DNA from: Mesorhizobium sp. B2-3-4
GTDB lineage: Bacteria; Pseudomonadota; Alphaproteobacteria; Rhizobiales; Rhizobiaceae
Length of the DNA stretch: 64,000 nt
NCBI RefSeq assembly: GCF_006442315.1
Contig: NZ_VFVY01000020.1
Location: 97,389 to 161,388, forward strand
Direction: 5' to 3'
Of this stretch, positions 1 to 9,072 are shown piece after piece; position 1 is the first letter of the stretch, and every line of letters begins with the position of its first letter. A model generated the notes under the pieces. It made no database searches, had not been told where the DNA came from, and saw only the letters and a program-made list of their open reading frames with translations. Both the position numbers and the translations under genes were made by a program.

Positions 1-10
1 GAGGAAGACA

Positions 11-1000
11 ATGCGCGTGTTCAATAGCCTGGCGATTGGCGCCGGCCTGCTTGCAACGACGATGATGGCGCCTGCCCATGCCGAGGACGCACCGAAGGTC
101 GCGGCCATCGTCAAGGGTCTCGACAACCCGTTCTTCCAGACCATGCAGAAGGGCATCGAGGAACAGGCCCAGGCCGACGGCGTCGACGTCACCGTGCAGG
201 CCGCCGCCAATATGGGCGACGCCACCGGCCAGGCCGACCGGCTGACCGCCATGGCGCTGCAGGATTTCGACTGCTACCTGGTCAACCCGATCAGCGTTTC
301 CAATCTGGTTCAGGCGCTGGTGCCGGTGGCGCAGAAGAAGAAGCCGATCATCAACATCGATTCGACCATCGACGCCGAGCAGGCCAAGGCCGCCGGCTTC
401 ACCGTCTCCACCTATATCGGCACCGACAACGTCGCCGCCGGTGCCCTGGCCGGCGAGGAAATGCTGAAGCTGGTGCCGAAGGGCTCCAAGGTCGCATTGG
501 TCGCTGGCATTGTCGGCGACGTCGGCTCCAACGCCCGCATCAAGGGCTTCAAGCAGGCCGTCGAAGGCAAGCTCGAGGTCGTCGTGATGGTGAGTGCCGA
601 CTGGGATCGCGAAAAGGCGCTGACGGCGGCCACGGACATTCTGGCGGCGCATCCGGATCTGGCCGGCTTCTTCGCCGCCAACGACATCATGGCGCTCGGC
701 GTCGAGCGCGCCGTGCAGACTTCCAGCAAGGACGTCAAGGTGATCGGCCTCGACGGCATCGTCGACGCGCTGAAATCGGTCGCCGCGGGCGAGCTTTCCG
801 CAACCGTCGCCCAATATCCTTACGTCGTCGGCGCCATGGGCGTCGAGGCTTGCAAGGTGGCGGTCAAGGGCAAGGAACTGCCGGCCTATGTGCCGGCGCC
901 CGTGCTCCTGATCAACAAGGACAATGCCGAGGCCTCGCTGAAGAACTTCCCGCGCCCCGGCGGCGACTACCCCGATCCGTTGCGTGAGATACTGAAGTGA
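11..1000 (+). CDS. Sugar ABC transporter periplasmic substrate-binding protein (RbsB-like)
   Basis: Type I periplasmic binding protein of the ribose/galactose class, 329 residues. A Sec signal peptide is visible at residues 1-24 (MRVF start, hydrophobic core, cleavage after AHA). The mature part begins with KVAAIVKGLDNPFF, the usual first strand and ligand loop of this family, and has a FFAANDIMALG segment near residue 217. GAGGAAG lies just before the ATG. The stop overlaps the GTG of the permease, so the three ABC genes form one operon. The ligand cannot be read from sequence; a pentose, polyol or similar sugar is the usual range. The window begins just upstream, so an earlier gene or promoter is not visible. 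Confidence 0.9.
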   Translation: MRVFNSLAIGAGLLATTMMAPAHAEDAPKVAAIVKGLDNPFFQTMQKGIEEQAQADGVDVTVQAAANMGDATGQADRLTAMALQDFDCYLVNPISVSNLVQALVPVAQKKKPIINIDSTIDAEQAKAAGFTVSTYIGTDNVAAGALAGEEMLKLVPKGSKVALVAGIVGDVGSNARIKGFKQAVEGKLEVVVMVSADWDREKALTAATDILAAHPDLAGFFAANDIMALGVERAVQTSSKDVKVIGLDGIVDALKSVAAGELSATVAQYPYVVGAMGVEACKVAVKGKELPAYVPAPVLLINKDNAEASLKNFPRPGGDYPDPLREILK

Positions 1001-2001
1001 GCAATTCCACCGAAAACGCGCCCGCCGCCCATTCGGCTGGCGCGGCGGAGGAGAGCCGCCCCTCCCTGTCGGCTCTCCTCCTTGATCCTTCCTTCTGGGC
1101 CGACTGGGCATCCGTCGTCGGCCTGGTCGGCCTCGTCATCATCTTCGGCATCGCCCAGCCGGTCTTCCTCAGCGTCGCCAATCTGCAGGCGCTGCTCTTG
1201 GCATCCGCGATCCTGGTCGTGCTGTCGATCGGTCAGACCTTCGTCGTGGCGACATCAGGCATCGACCTGTCGCTGGCGGCGGCCGTCATGCTCGGCGCCA
1301 TCATTCTCGGCCTCGTCAACGCCGCCGGCTACGGCATTGTCCTCGCCTGCGTGCTTGCACTGCTTGCCACCAGCGCCGTCGGCTTCCTCAATGGCCTCAT
1401 CATCACCGTCGGGAAAATTCCCGACTTCGTGGTGACGCTCGGCACGCTGTCGGCCATAACGGGGCTTGGCCTCATCCTGTCGGGCGGCGAACCGACCATG
1501 GTCGGCTCTACCTTCCTTTTGAAACTCGCCTCGGGCTCGTTCGGTCCGTTCGGCTATCCGGTCTGGGTGGCGATCGCGGCCGTCGTCGCGGCCCATGTCG
1601 TGCTCTACCACACGCGCTTCGGCGTTCATCTGCTCGCCACCGGCGGCCAGGCCGAAAGCGCCGGCGCGCTCGGCATCCGCACCGGCCGCGTCAAGATCGC
1701 CGCCTACACCATCTCGGGTTTCTGCGCCGGTATCGCCGCCATCCTTTTGGTGGCGCGCATCGGTTCGGCTGAACCCCTGATCAACACCAGCCTGCTGCTC
1801 AATTCCGTGGCGGCCGTGGTGCTTGGCGGCGTCAGCCTTTTCGGCGGCCGCGCCTCGATCCTGGGCCCGGCCATCGGCGCACTGATGCTGACCGCCCTCG
1901 TCAACGGGCTGACGCTGCTCAGCGTCTCGGCCTTCTACCAACCGCTCGCCGTGGGCGCCATCGTGGTGCTGGCGGCGCTGATCATGCGGTACCAGAAATG
2001 A
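997..2001 (+). CDS. Sugar ABC transporter permease (RbsC-like)
   Basis: Inner-membrane permease of the BPD_transp_2 family, 334 residues. The N-terminal 35 residues are polar, followed by about eight to ten hydrophobic segments. The signature SGIDLSLAAAVML around residues 87-99 matches the SGGIDLSVG motif of RbsC-type permeases, and VVLGGVSLFGGRAS near residue 270 is the late loop motif. Translation starts with GTG overlapping the upstream TGA (GTGA), which implies translational coupling to the binding protein. It should pair with the adjacent single-NBD ATPase. Confidence 0.9.
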   Translation: MSNSTENAPAAHSAGAAEESRPSLSALLLDPSFWADWASVVGLVGLVIIFGIAQPVFLSVANLQALLLASAILVVLSIGQTFVVATSGIDLSLAAAVMLGAIILGLVNAAGYGIVLACVLALLATSAVGFLNGLIITVGKIPDFVVTLGTLSAITGLGLILSGGEPTMVGSTFLLKLASGSFGPFGYPVWVAIAAVVAAHVVLYHTRFGVHLLATGGQAESAGALGIRTGRVKIAAYTISGFCAGIAAILLVARIGSAEPLINTSLLLNSVAAVVLGGVSLFGGRASILGPAIGALMLTALVNGLTLLSVSAFYQPLAVGAIVVLAALIMRYQK

Positions 2002-2762
2002 GCGTCGTCCTCCCCTTTCCCGCCTCCGATGCAATCATCGCCTGCCAGGGCATGAGCAAGCATTTTGGCGGCGTGCGCGCCTTCACCGATGTCGCCTTCC
2101 AGGCGCGCCGCGGCGAGGTCACCGCCGTCATCGGCGACAATGGCGCCGGCAAGTCGACGCTGATCCGCTGCCTGGTCGGCGTGCATGTGCCCGATACCGG
2201 CTCGATCGTGTTCGACGGCCGCGAGCAGCCCTTCTCCAACCCCGACGGCGCCCGCAAGGCCGGCATCGAGACCGTGCACCAGAACCTGGCGCTCATCGAC
2301 GAACTGACGGTGGCGCAGAACCTGTTCCTCAACCGCGAGATCGTGCGCCGCATCGGCCCGTTCGCCTTCCTCGACCGCAAGGCGATGAAGCGCGAAGCGC
2401 GCTCGATGCTGTCGCGCCTGTCGATCAACGTGCCGTCGATCAACCAGCGCGTGCGCCGCCTGTCTGGCGGCCAGCGGCAGGCGATCTCGATCTGCCGCGC
2501 CGTCGGCTCCGGCGCCAAGCTGGTGGTGATGGACGAACCGACGGCGGCACTCGGCGTGCAGGAGACCGCCAATGTCGAGGCGCTGATCCGGCGCCTGCGC
2601 GAACAATCGGTCTCGGTCATCCTGGTCAGCCACAATTTCGATCAGGTGCGCCGCCTGTCCGACCAGATCTGGGTGATGCGGGCCGGCAAGATGGCGGCGA
2701 CCGTGCGCGCCGCCGAAACCTCGGGCAACGAACTGGTCGCGCTGGTCACCGGCGCGGCGTGA
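1998..2762 (+). CDS. Sugar ABC transporter ATP-binding protein, single NBD
   Basis: Cytoplasmic ATPase of 254 residues that energises the importer. Walker A GDNGAGKST is near residue 47, the Q-loop follows at VHQN, the signature LSGGQRQ is near residue 154, and Walker B LVVMDEPTAAL is near residue 174. Only one nucleotide-binding domain is present, unlike the double-domain RbsA protein encoded later in the window, so it probably works as a homodimer. ATG overlaps the permease stop (ATGA), completing a binding protein-permease-ATPase operon. Confidence 0.92.
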   Translation: MSVVLPFPASDAIIACQGMSKHFGGVRAFTDVAFQARRGEVTAVIGDNGAGKSTLIRCLVGVHVPDTGSIVFDGREQPFSNPDGARKAGIETVHQNLALIDELTVAQNLFLNREIVRRIGPFAFLDRKAMKREARSMLSRLSINVPSINQRVRRLSGGQRQAISICRAVGSGAKLVVMDEPTAALGVQETANVEALIRRLREQSVSVILVSHNFDQVRRLSDQIWVMRAGKMAATVRAAETSGNELVALVTGAA

Positions 2763-2832
2763 TCTCCATCAAATCCACGTCTGGCCGCCGGCACGGCCGG
2801 CACCGAGCATGAAATCGGAAGGAGTTTTTCGA

Positions 2833-3918
2833 GTGAACCCACTTCGTGTCGGACTTGTCGGTCTTGGAGAGGTCGCGCAGTCGATCCATCTGCCTGTCCT
2901 GGCCGACCAGCGCGACCGCTGGTCGATCGCGGGCGTGTACGACGTCTCGCCAAGCCTGGTCTCGCTGGCCACCTCCCAATACGCACCCGCGAAAGCTTAC
3001 CAAACCGCCGAGGCGCTGATCGAATCACCCGACATCGACGTGGCCTTCGTGCTCTCGTCCGACGACACCCACAGCCGCTTCGTGCGCGCCGCCATGCGGG
3101 CCGGCAAACACATCCTGCTGGAAAAGCCGGCTTGTCTCACGGTGCGCGAGATAGATGAGCTGCTGGCGCTGATGCCGGCCTATAATAAAACCCTTTTCGT
3201 CGGTTACATGCGTCGCTACGCGCCGGCCTATCTCGCGGCCAGGGATGAGCTGCCAGCGCATGCCGACATCACCCATGTCCGCATCTTCGATCTGATCTCG
3301 GAGGGCCGGCATTTCCTCAAGAAGAGCCAGAATGTCCTCTATCCCGGCGACATCGACCCTGCCCTGCTGGCGCGCGGCGCCAGGGAGCGCGATGCGCTGA
3401 TCCGCGAAGTGGTCGGCGCCGATGCGCCGGCGGACCTGGTGCGCGCCTATCGCGGGCTGACGGCGCTGTCCTCGCACCACATCTCGGCAATGCGCGGGCT
3501 TATTGGCGAGCCCAAGGGCGTGGTCTCAGCGCACCGCACCAATGGCGGCGCCAACACCTCGATCACCTTCGACTACGGCCACTTCGCTTGCCTGTACGAC
3601 GCGGTGGTCGACGATCTCGGCCTGTTCGACGCCATGATCGAGGTGCGCTCCAACACCAGGCGCGTGCGCATCATCTACGACACGCCCTATATCAGAAGCC
3701 TGCCGACGCGGCTGGAGGTGACCGAGGCCGGCCCGCTCGGCCCGGTGACGAAGAGCTTCGGCCCGCTCTATGGCGACGCCTTCTCCAACGAACTGGAAAC
3801 CTTCCACCGCCATATCCAGGAAGGCACCAGGCCACTGACCGACCTCGCCGACTCCCGCCGCGACCTGGCGCTGATGGCCGGGATCATCGAGAAGATGAAG
3901 CAGAGCGGGCGGCGCTGA
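2833..3918 (+). CDS. Gfo/Idh/MocA family NAD(P)-dependent oxidoreductase
   Basis: Probable sugar or polyol dehydrogenase of 361 residues. The N-terminal Rossmann motif GLVGLGEVAQSIHLP and the EKPACLT motif, with the family's catalytic Lys, are present, followed by the C-terminal alpha/beta substrate domain. I chose the GTG at 2833 because GGAAGGAG lies 8 bases upstream and the Rossmann strand begins at once; an in-frame ATG at 2809 would add eight residues with no ribosome site of its own. It lies 70 bases after the ABC ATPase in the same direction, so it probably oxidises the imported compound or a derivative. The substrate is unknown. Confidence 0.85.
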   Translation: MNPLRVGLVGLGEVAQSIHLPVLADQRDRWSIAGVYDVSPSLVSLATSQYAPAKAYQTAEALIESPDIDVAFVLSSDDTHSRFVRAAMRAGKHILLEKPACLTVREIDELLALMPAYNKTLFVGYMRRYAPAYLAARDELPAHADITHVRIFDLISEGRHFLKKSQNVLYPGDIDPALLARGARERDALIREVVGADAPADLVRAYRGLTALSSHHISAMRGLIGEPKGVVSAHRTNGGANTSITFDYGHFACLYDAVVDDLGLFDAMIEVRSNTRRVRIIYDTPYIRSLPTRLEVTEAGPLGPVTKSFGPLYGDAFSNELETFHRHIQEGTRPLTDLADSRRDLALMAGIIEKMKQSGRR

Positions 3919-3936
3919 AGCCTCGCGTGGAGTCGA

Positions 3937-5187
3937 CTACCGACGGTCCGGCGGCAACACGAAATCGACAAGCTGGCTCGGCGAAGCGAAAGGGCCGATC
4001 GAATAGGCCGGAGTTGTTATCCGGGCCGCATCCTTGCTGCCCTGGTCGAGGGTTTTTCTTATCCAGGTCGAGGTGGCCGCCAGCGTACCTTTGTCCTCGT
4101 AGATCGAGCTATGCCGAAGGCTGAGAAATGCGGGTTTGATCTTCACCACCTCCTCCGAAACGGGCTCCCATGCGGCAGGTGTCGCCGCGGCGGTAATGGA
4201 CAGCAGGAAATTCTCGACGATGCCTTCCTCGCCGAATACCGGCGCATGCAATGCGCGCGGAATCACAAGCGTCGGCAAAAGGGCGATGCCGGCGGTGATG
4301 GGCAGTGCCAGGAAGGCGGCGGGCAGACCGAGCCAGAAGTACAGGGTCATGATCTCGTCTGCACTATAGTCGGGCCGAAACATCACCCACAAAACGAGAT
4401 AGGGAACGATCAGGCTGACGCCGCAGATGAAAAAGACCGGGTTCGAGAGCGTCCGGCTCAAAGTGAAGGTTCCAATGAGGGCCCTGCGCGCCTCGTCGCC
4501 AACTGGCGCAAACGCAAGCAGCGGGATTCCACTGATCGATGGCGGACACAGCTCCGCAAATAGACCCAGTTGCGTCTTTGACAGTCTCTCCGCAATCGCT
4601 ACCGTCTTGCTTGCGATGAAGCCCAGGTAGACCTCCTTCAACAGCTTGAACAAGCCGTACAGGATGGGCAAGGCCACGAGATTGATGAACCCGCCACTGT
4701 GGAGGATGCGCTCGACGATATCGCCGGAATAGATACCAACCAGGGTGATCGCGGCGACCATTGCCAGGACCAGCAATGAGATTGCCTGCAAGGCAAAAAG
4801 CCGCACGATCCAGTAAAGCAAGGGAGTGAAGCTTCGCGCCTCGACGACAAAGAACGGCGTGGCTAAAGTGACGACGCCGGACGCCCGTCGCGCCACCGTC
4901 TCGCTCCTCATCGAATACTGGACCACGGCACCCCCATGGCTGTGGGCTATCAATATCAGCGGAGCCTCGTCGTCTTCGGCAAAATTGCGGGCAACGAAGT
5001 TCGCCAGGTTCTTGCCTGCCCGGAGCCGCGCCCGGTGCAGGTTGAATCCGGACCAGTTGAACACCTTGATATCGGCGTCGGGAAACTCCCCCACGAGCAT
5101 GCTATGGAGCGATGAGTTCTCCTTGCACCAATTCGCATGCCGCGCGAATGTGCCGTGAACAAGTATGATGTTCAGACGATCTTTCAT
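3937..5187 (-). CDS. Alpha/beta-hydrolase (lipase-like) with C-terminal membrane segments
   Basis: A 416-residue protein beginning MKDRLNIILVHGTF. HGTF at residues 11-14 is the oxyanion region of serine esterases. The nucleophile motif AHSHGG puts Ser83 at the elbow, and TLATPFF follows as in lipases. Two hydrophobic blocks, around residues 120-215 and 285-350, predict a membrane anchor. The start is ATG at 5187 because AAGGGGAG precedes it; the frame stays open upstream for about 150 codons but runs under the divergent amidase gene. It converges on the dehydrogenase gene at its 3' end. The substrate (lipid, ester or acyl chain) cannot be assigned. Confidence 0.75.
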   Translation of the reverse strand: MKDRLNIILVHGTFARHANWCKENSSLHSMLVGEFPDADIKVFNWSGFNLHRARLRAGKNLANFVARNFAEDDEAPLILIAHSHGGAVVQYSMRSETVARRASGVVTLATPFFVVEARSFTPLLYWIVRLFALQAISLLVLAMVAAITLVGIYSGDIVERILHSGGFINLVALPILYGLFKLLKEVYLGFIASKTVAIAERLSKTQLGLFAELCPPSISGIPLLAFAPVGDEARRALIGTFTLSRTLSNPVFFICGVSLIVPYLVLWVMFRPDYSADEIMTLYFWLGLPAAFLALPITAGIALLPTLVIPRALHAPVFGEEGIVENFLLSITAAATPAAWEPVSEEVVKIKPAFLSLRHSSIYEDKGTLAATSTWIRKTLDQGSKDAARITTPAYSIGPFASPSQLVDFVLPPDRR

Positions 5188-5325
5188 GCTCCCCTTGATC
5201 AGGAATACGTAATGTTTTGATTGCGAGCAAGCCACGTTGGCGGACGGCGCGGCTGCTTGCCCAGCCGCCCTGCATGAAGCAGGATCGCTGTCGACCATCC
5301 GCAATACCGCCTCTCCCTGGAACCA

Positions 5326-7356
5326 ATGATGACCGATGCCAGCCTGCACCTCGTAGAAGCAACGATCGACCAACTGCGCCGCGCGCTGGAGGACGGCCTC
5401 GTCACCAGCGTCGAACTGGTCGCGGCGTATCTCAGGCGCATCGCGCATTTCGACCGGCATGGCATCAGCCTCAACGCGGTCCCGGTGCTCAATCCCGATA
5501 TGTTCGAGGAGGCCGCAGCTTCCGACCAACGTCGGCGTAACGGCACCCTGCTCGGGCCGCTCGACGGCATCCCCTACACCGCCAAGGACAGCTACAAGGT
5601 CAGGGGCCTGACTGTCGCCGCCGGCTCGCCGGCCTTCGAGCATCTCGTCGCCAATGAGGACGCCTTCACCATCGCCCGCCTGCGCGCCGGCGGCGCGGTG
5701 CTGATCGGCCTCACCAACATGCCGCCCATGGCCAATGGCGGCATGCAGCGCGGCGTCTATGGCCGCGCCGAAAGCCCCTACAATGGCGACTTCCTGACCG
5801 CCGCCTTCGCCTCGGGCTCATCGAACGGCTCGGGCACCGCGACGGCGGCCAGCTTCTGCGCCTTCGGGCTCGGCGAGGAGACCTGGTCGTCCGGCCGCGC
5901 GCCGGCCACCAACAATGCGCTGGTCGCCTACACACCCTCGCGCGGCGTGATTTCCGTGCGCGGCAACTGGCCGCTGGTGCCGACCATGGACGTGGTGGTG
6001 CCGCACACGCGCAGCGTGCCCGACATGCTGGAGCTTCTCGATGTCATTGTCGCAGACGACCCGGAAACCCGTGGCGATTTCTGGCGCGCGCAGCCCTGGG
6101 TCGCCCTGCCCAAAAGCTCCGCGTCACGACCGCAACGCTACACCGATCTCCCACTGGCGGGATCGTTGAAAGGCAAGCGGCTCGGCGTGCCGCGCATGTA
6201 TATCGGCCGCGACGACGGCGCCGATGCCCCGATCGAGACCCGCCCCTCGGTGCTTGATCTCTGGGAGCAGGCGGCAGCCGATCTTACCCGGCTTGGCGCC
6301 GAATTGGTCGAGGTCGATTTTCCCGTCGTCTCCAACTACGAGCGCGACCGTCCCGGCGCACACACCATGGTCGAGCGCGGCCTGGTGCCGCAGGACTTCG
6401 CCGGCCGCGAACTCTGGGACCTCTGCATCTGGGGTTGGGACGACTTTTTGCGCGCCAATGCCGACCCGGCCCTGCCCGATCTCGCCTCGGTCGACGGCCC
6501 GAAAATCTTCCCGCAGCCGCCCGGCACGCTGCCCGACCGCTACGAAGGTGGCTTCGACCTGAGGGAGTATGTCGAGCGCGCCAAAACCGGCGTCACGCCG
6601 TTCAGGGATATACCGACGCTGGAAGAGGGCCTGAAGGGGCTGGAAGCGACAAGGCGCATCGATTTCGAGGACTGGCTCGCCGCCAACGGGCTCGATGCCG
6701 TGGTGCTGCCGGCCGCCGCCGATGTCGGCCCGGCCGATGCCGACATCGACGAGGCGTCCGCCGATCTTGCCTGGCGCAACGGCACCTGGGTCGCCAACGG
6801 CAATCTTGTCTGGCGCCATTTCGGCATCCCGACCGTCACCGTGCCGATGGGCACCATGGCCGACATCGGCATGCCGGTCGGCCTCACCTTCGCCGCCAGG
6901 GCCTATGACGACGAAAACCTGCTGCGCATGGCCGGCGACTACGAGCGCGCCACGCGGCGCCGCGCCCGGCCGCCGCGCACGCCGGAATTGGCGGGCGAGG
7001 CATTTTCGCGCCGGCCGGTCCGGCCTGGCGGAAGCAACACCGCGGCGGTCGCCATCACGCTCGCTGCCGAGACGCTGGTTTCGGGCGACAGGGACGAGAT
7101 CATCATCATGCTCGACCTGCCCGATGACGCGGCCGACAACGAGGGACTCCACGTCCAGTTGCATGTCAATGGACAGGCCGTCGAGATGCGGCGGGCCGGC
7201 GCGCGCCTCACTGGCCGCGCGCTCGTTCCAGCCGCCGAGCACCGGCGCGTCCACAGCGTCTGGCGCGGCTCCTATGGGTCGATCGTGACGGCGGTCGTGC
7301 GACTGGAGGATGGCCGCGCCGCCGGTGCCTATGTGGTGACCGGCGGGATTGGATGA
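5326..7356 (+). CDS. Amidase signature family hydrolase with C-terminal extension
   Basis: Amidase of 676 residues, longer than the usual 450-520. The Ser-cisSer-Lys triad is readable by alignment with fatty-acid amide hydrolase motifs: Lys87 in YTAKDSY, Ser165 in GSSNGSG and Ser189 in EETWSSGRAP. The GTDxGGS motif is replaced by EETWSSG, a divergent version with the Ser kept. The last 100 or so residues after the amidase core (from about 570) look like a small beta-rich domain of unknown role. An ATG doublet opens the gene with only a weak ribosome site. It is transcribed divergently from the alpha/beta-hydrolase. Confidence 0.85.
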   Translation: MMTDASLHLVEATIDQLRRALEDGLVTSVELVAAYLRRIAHFDRHGISLNAVPVLNPDMFEEAAASDQRRRNGTLLGPLDGIPYTAKDSYKVRGLTVAAGSPAFEHLVANEDAFTIARLRAGGAVLIGLTNMPPMANGGMQRGVYGRAESPYNGDFLTAAFASGSSNGSGTATAASFCAFGLGEETWSSGRAPATNNALVAYTPSRGVISVRGNWPLVPTMDVVVPHTRSVPDMLELLDVIVADDPETRGDFWRAQPWVALPKSSASRPQRYTDLPLAGSLKGKRLGVPRMYIGRDDGADAPIETRPSVLDLWEQAAADLTRLGAELVEVDFPVVSNYERDRPGAHTMVERGLVPQDFAGRELWDLCIWGWDDFLRANADPALPDLASVDGPKIFPQPPGTLPDRYEGGFDLREYVERAKTGVTPFRDIPTLEEGLKGLEATRRIDFEDWLAANGLDAVVLPAAADVGPADADIDEASADLAWRNGTWVANGNLVWRHFGIPTVTVPMGTMADIGMPVGLTFAARAYDDENLLRMAGDYERATRRRARPPRTPELAGEAFSRRPVRPGGSNTAAVAITLAAETLVSGDRDEIIIMLDLPDDAADNEGLHVQLHVNGQAVEMRRAGARLTGRALVPAAEHRRVHSVWRGSYGSIVTAVVRLEDGRAAGAYVVTGGIG

Positions 7357-7366
7357 GCGCCGGCGA

Positions 7367-7797
7367 TTAGGAAGGCAGCGAAGCCAGCCATTCTTCCCAA
7401 AATTCCTGTTGCATATGGACGAAAACCGGAACCACGTCGACGCCATCATCAAATATGTCGACCAGATCGGTCTCCTGGGAAATTGCCCCGCCTTCACCTT
7501 GCAGGCTATCAATCCGCGACTTTTCTCCATCACCGTGTTTTCCGGATAGACATTGGCACTTGCTCCATAACAGAAGGGCAGTAAGCCATCGACTTCCAGC
7601 GCCTGACGGATCTGGAACAGAGCTTCGAAAAAGTCTTCCTCTTCCGCCTTGATCACCTTGTCCCGGTAGGCACATGTCAAGCTGCAGACTGCGCCCTCGA
7701 CATGCAGTGTAAACACGGCTTCCTCGTCTCCGCCCGTGCCCCCTCCGATCAAGAACACCCTCCGCTGATGATCCATTCCTATTTCGCCCATTGCCAT
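7367..7797 (-). pseudogene. Frameshifted small hypothetical gene
   Basis: Two minus-strand frames join into one plausible protein of about 145 residues. The first reads from MGEIGMDHQRRVFLIGG through a conserved-looking core (FCYGASANVYP) to CKVKAGQ. The second continues ISQETDLVDIFDDG and ends QQEFWEEWLASLPS. The break is at about 7480-7495, where the coding strand reads GCGGGGCAATTTCCC, a run prone to one-base indels. I do not recognise a named family. It has no signal peptide. The start is uncertain (ATG at 7797, 7791 or 7776). It could be a decayed gene or a sequencing error. Confidence 0.6.
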
Positions 7798-7956
7798 CGA
7801 CGGGGACATTAGTGCCAGATTCACCGGCTTTCCAGCCATCGCCGATGGAGCATTCAACGGTGAGAATGCATGAAAGGACGGGCCGACCCGCTCGCCGCTT
7901 GTGTTGCGCCGCTACAGCACCGACCATGCGGCCCCGCACAGCTTCAAGGATCAGCC

Positions 7957-8376
7957 ATGATCAAGGTCAAGCAACTCGCCCATGTCTGCATCTTCGCCAA
8001 TGACCTCGAAGAGACACGGCGCTTCTATCGCGATGTCCTGGGCATGGACATTCGGTTCAATTTCCTGCGCGACGGCGCGGTGTTCGGTTTCTACCTCGAT
8101 TGCGGCGGCCGCAGCCATGTCGAGGTTTTCCAGAAGGACGGAGCCAGGTTCAGCGAGACGAACCAGATCAACCATTTCTGTCTGGAGGTGGAGAACATCG
8201 ACGCCGCGATCGCGCACATCGCATCCAGGGGCGTTGAGGTCACCGCCAGGAAGCTCGCCTGTGACGACACCTACCAGGCCTGGCTCAGCGACCCCAATGG
8301 CGTGAAGATCGAACTCTTCGAATACACCGGCAAGAGCGCGCAGTTCACCGGCGGCGACCGGGTAGCGGACTGGTAG
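7957..8376 (+). CDS. VOC-superfamily (glyoxalase/dioxygenase-like) protein
   Basis: A 139-residue metalloenzyme-type fold made of two beta-alpha-beta-beta-beta modules. The four usual metal ligands are in place: His in QLAHVCIF, Glu in HVEVFQ, His in NHFCLEV and Glu in KIELFEY. ATG at 7957 follows CAAGGA; the frame is open further upstream without a good start. The reaction is unknown, since VOC proteins include lactoylglutathione lyases, epimerases, dioxygenases and resistance proteins. It converges on the ThuA-like gene with stops directly abutting. Confidence 0.8.
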   Translation: MIKVKQLAHVCIFANDLEETRRFYRDVLGMDIRFNFLRDGAVFGFYLDCGGRSHVEVFQKDGARFSETNQINHFCLEVENIDAAIAHIASRGVEVTARKLACDDTYQAWLSDPNGVKIELFEYTGKSAQFTGGDRVADW

Positions 8377-9024
8377 CTATCCACGCGCGGCCCACAGCAG
8401 ACCACGCTCGGCAATGGTGGCCATTTCCGGCACGGCGAACTCATCCGCCGTGTGCCCGAGCGAACTGTAAAAGACCTTGCCGGCGCCATACCGGCGCTTC
8501 CACACCACCGGCATGACCACGCCGCCAAGGCCTGGGAAATGCGCGTCGGTGAAGCTGGTCGTCGCCAGCACGTCGTTGGCCGGATCGACATGCATGTAAT
8601 ACTGCTCCGACCGATAGGCGAAATCACCGACGCCGCTCGTGATCGGATCGTCCGGCCTTGAGATGACGACAGTGTAGTCGATGATATCGCCGGGGTGCGC
8701 GACCCACTGGCCGCCGGTCATGAACTGGTAGTCGGGCTCGTTGCGGAAGCTGTCGCCCATCGTGCCGTGAAAGCCGCCGAGCCCGCTTCCCCAGCGAACG
8801 GCCTGCGTCAGGTTCCTCAACTCGGCCTTTTCGATCGCCGACATGGTGATGACGGGTACGATGAGATCGAATGAGGCAAGGTTTGGATCGGCGAACATTT
8901 CGGTGCCATGGCCGAGCGTCACCGTGAATCCATTGCGCTCCAGCATGTCGCGCACGATTTTGGCGCTGCGCTCAGGCGTGTGGCCTTCCCAGCCGCCCCA
9001 GGCAATCAACGCCGTCTTCTGCAT
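8377..9024 (-). CDS. ThuA-domain protein (trehalose-utilisation-like)
   Basis: A 215-residue protein of the ThuA family, which has a class I glutamine-amidotransferase-like fold. The start MQKTALIAWGGWEGHTPER, the GGFHG turn around residue 84 and the segment PVVWKRRYGAGKVFYSSLGH are characteristic. Members are linked to trehalose and other sugar metabolism in rhizobia, but the biochemical role is not settled, and the gene here is not beside a trehalose transporter. It is cytoplasmic by appearance. Confidence 0.82.
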   Translation of the reverse strand: MQKTALIAWGGWEGHTPERSAKIVRDMLERNGFTVTLGHGTEMFADPNLASFDLIVPVITMSAIEKAELRNLTQAVRWGSGLGGFHGTMGDSFRNEPDYQFMTGGQWVAHPGDIIDYTVVISRPDDPITSGVGDFAYRSEQYYMHVDPANDVLATTSFTDAHFPGLGGVVMPVVWKRRYGAGKVFYSSLGHTADEFAVPEMATIAERGLLWAARG

Positions 9025-9072
9025 GCCGTGAACTCCATCCTGCTCCCCGCGGATGGTTACACGGCGCGGCCG

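Noticed and set aside
5188..5643. N-terminal extension of the alpha/beta-hydrolase frame
   Set aside because: It overlaps the amidase start, has no domain, and the internal ATG has a strong ribosome site directly followed by the hydrolase fold.
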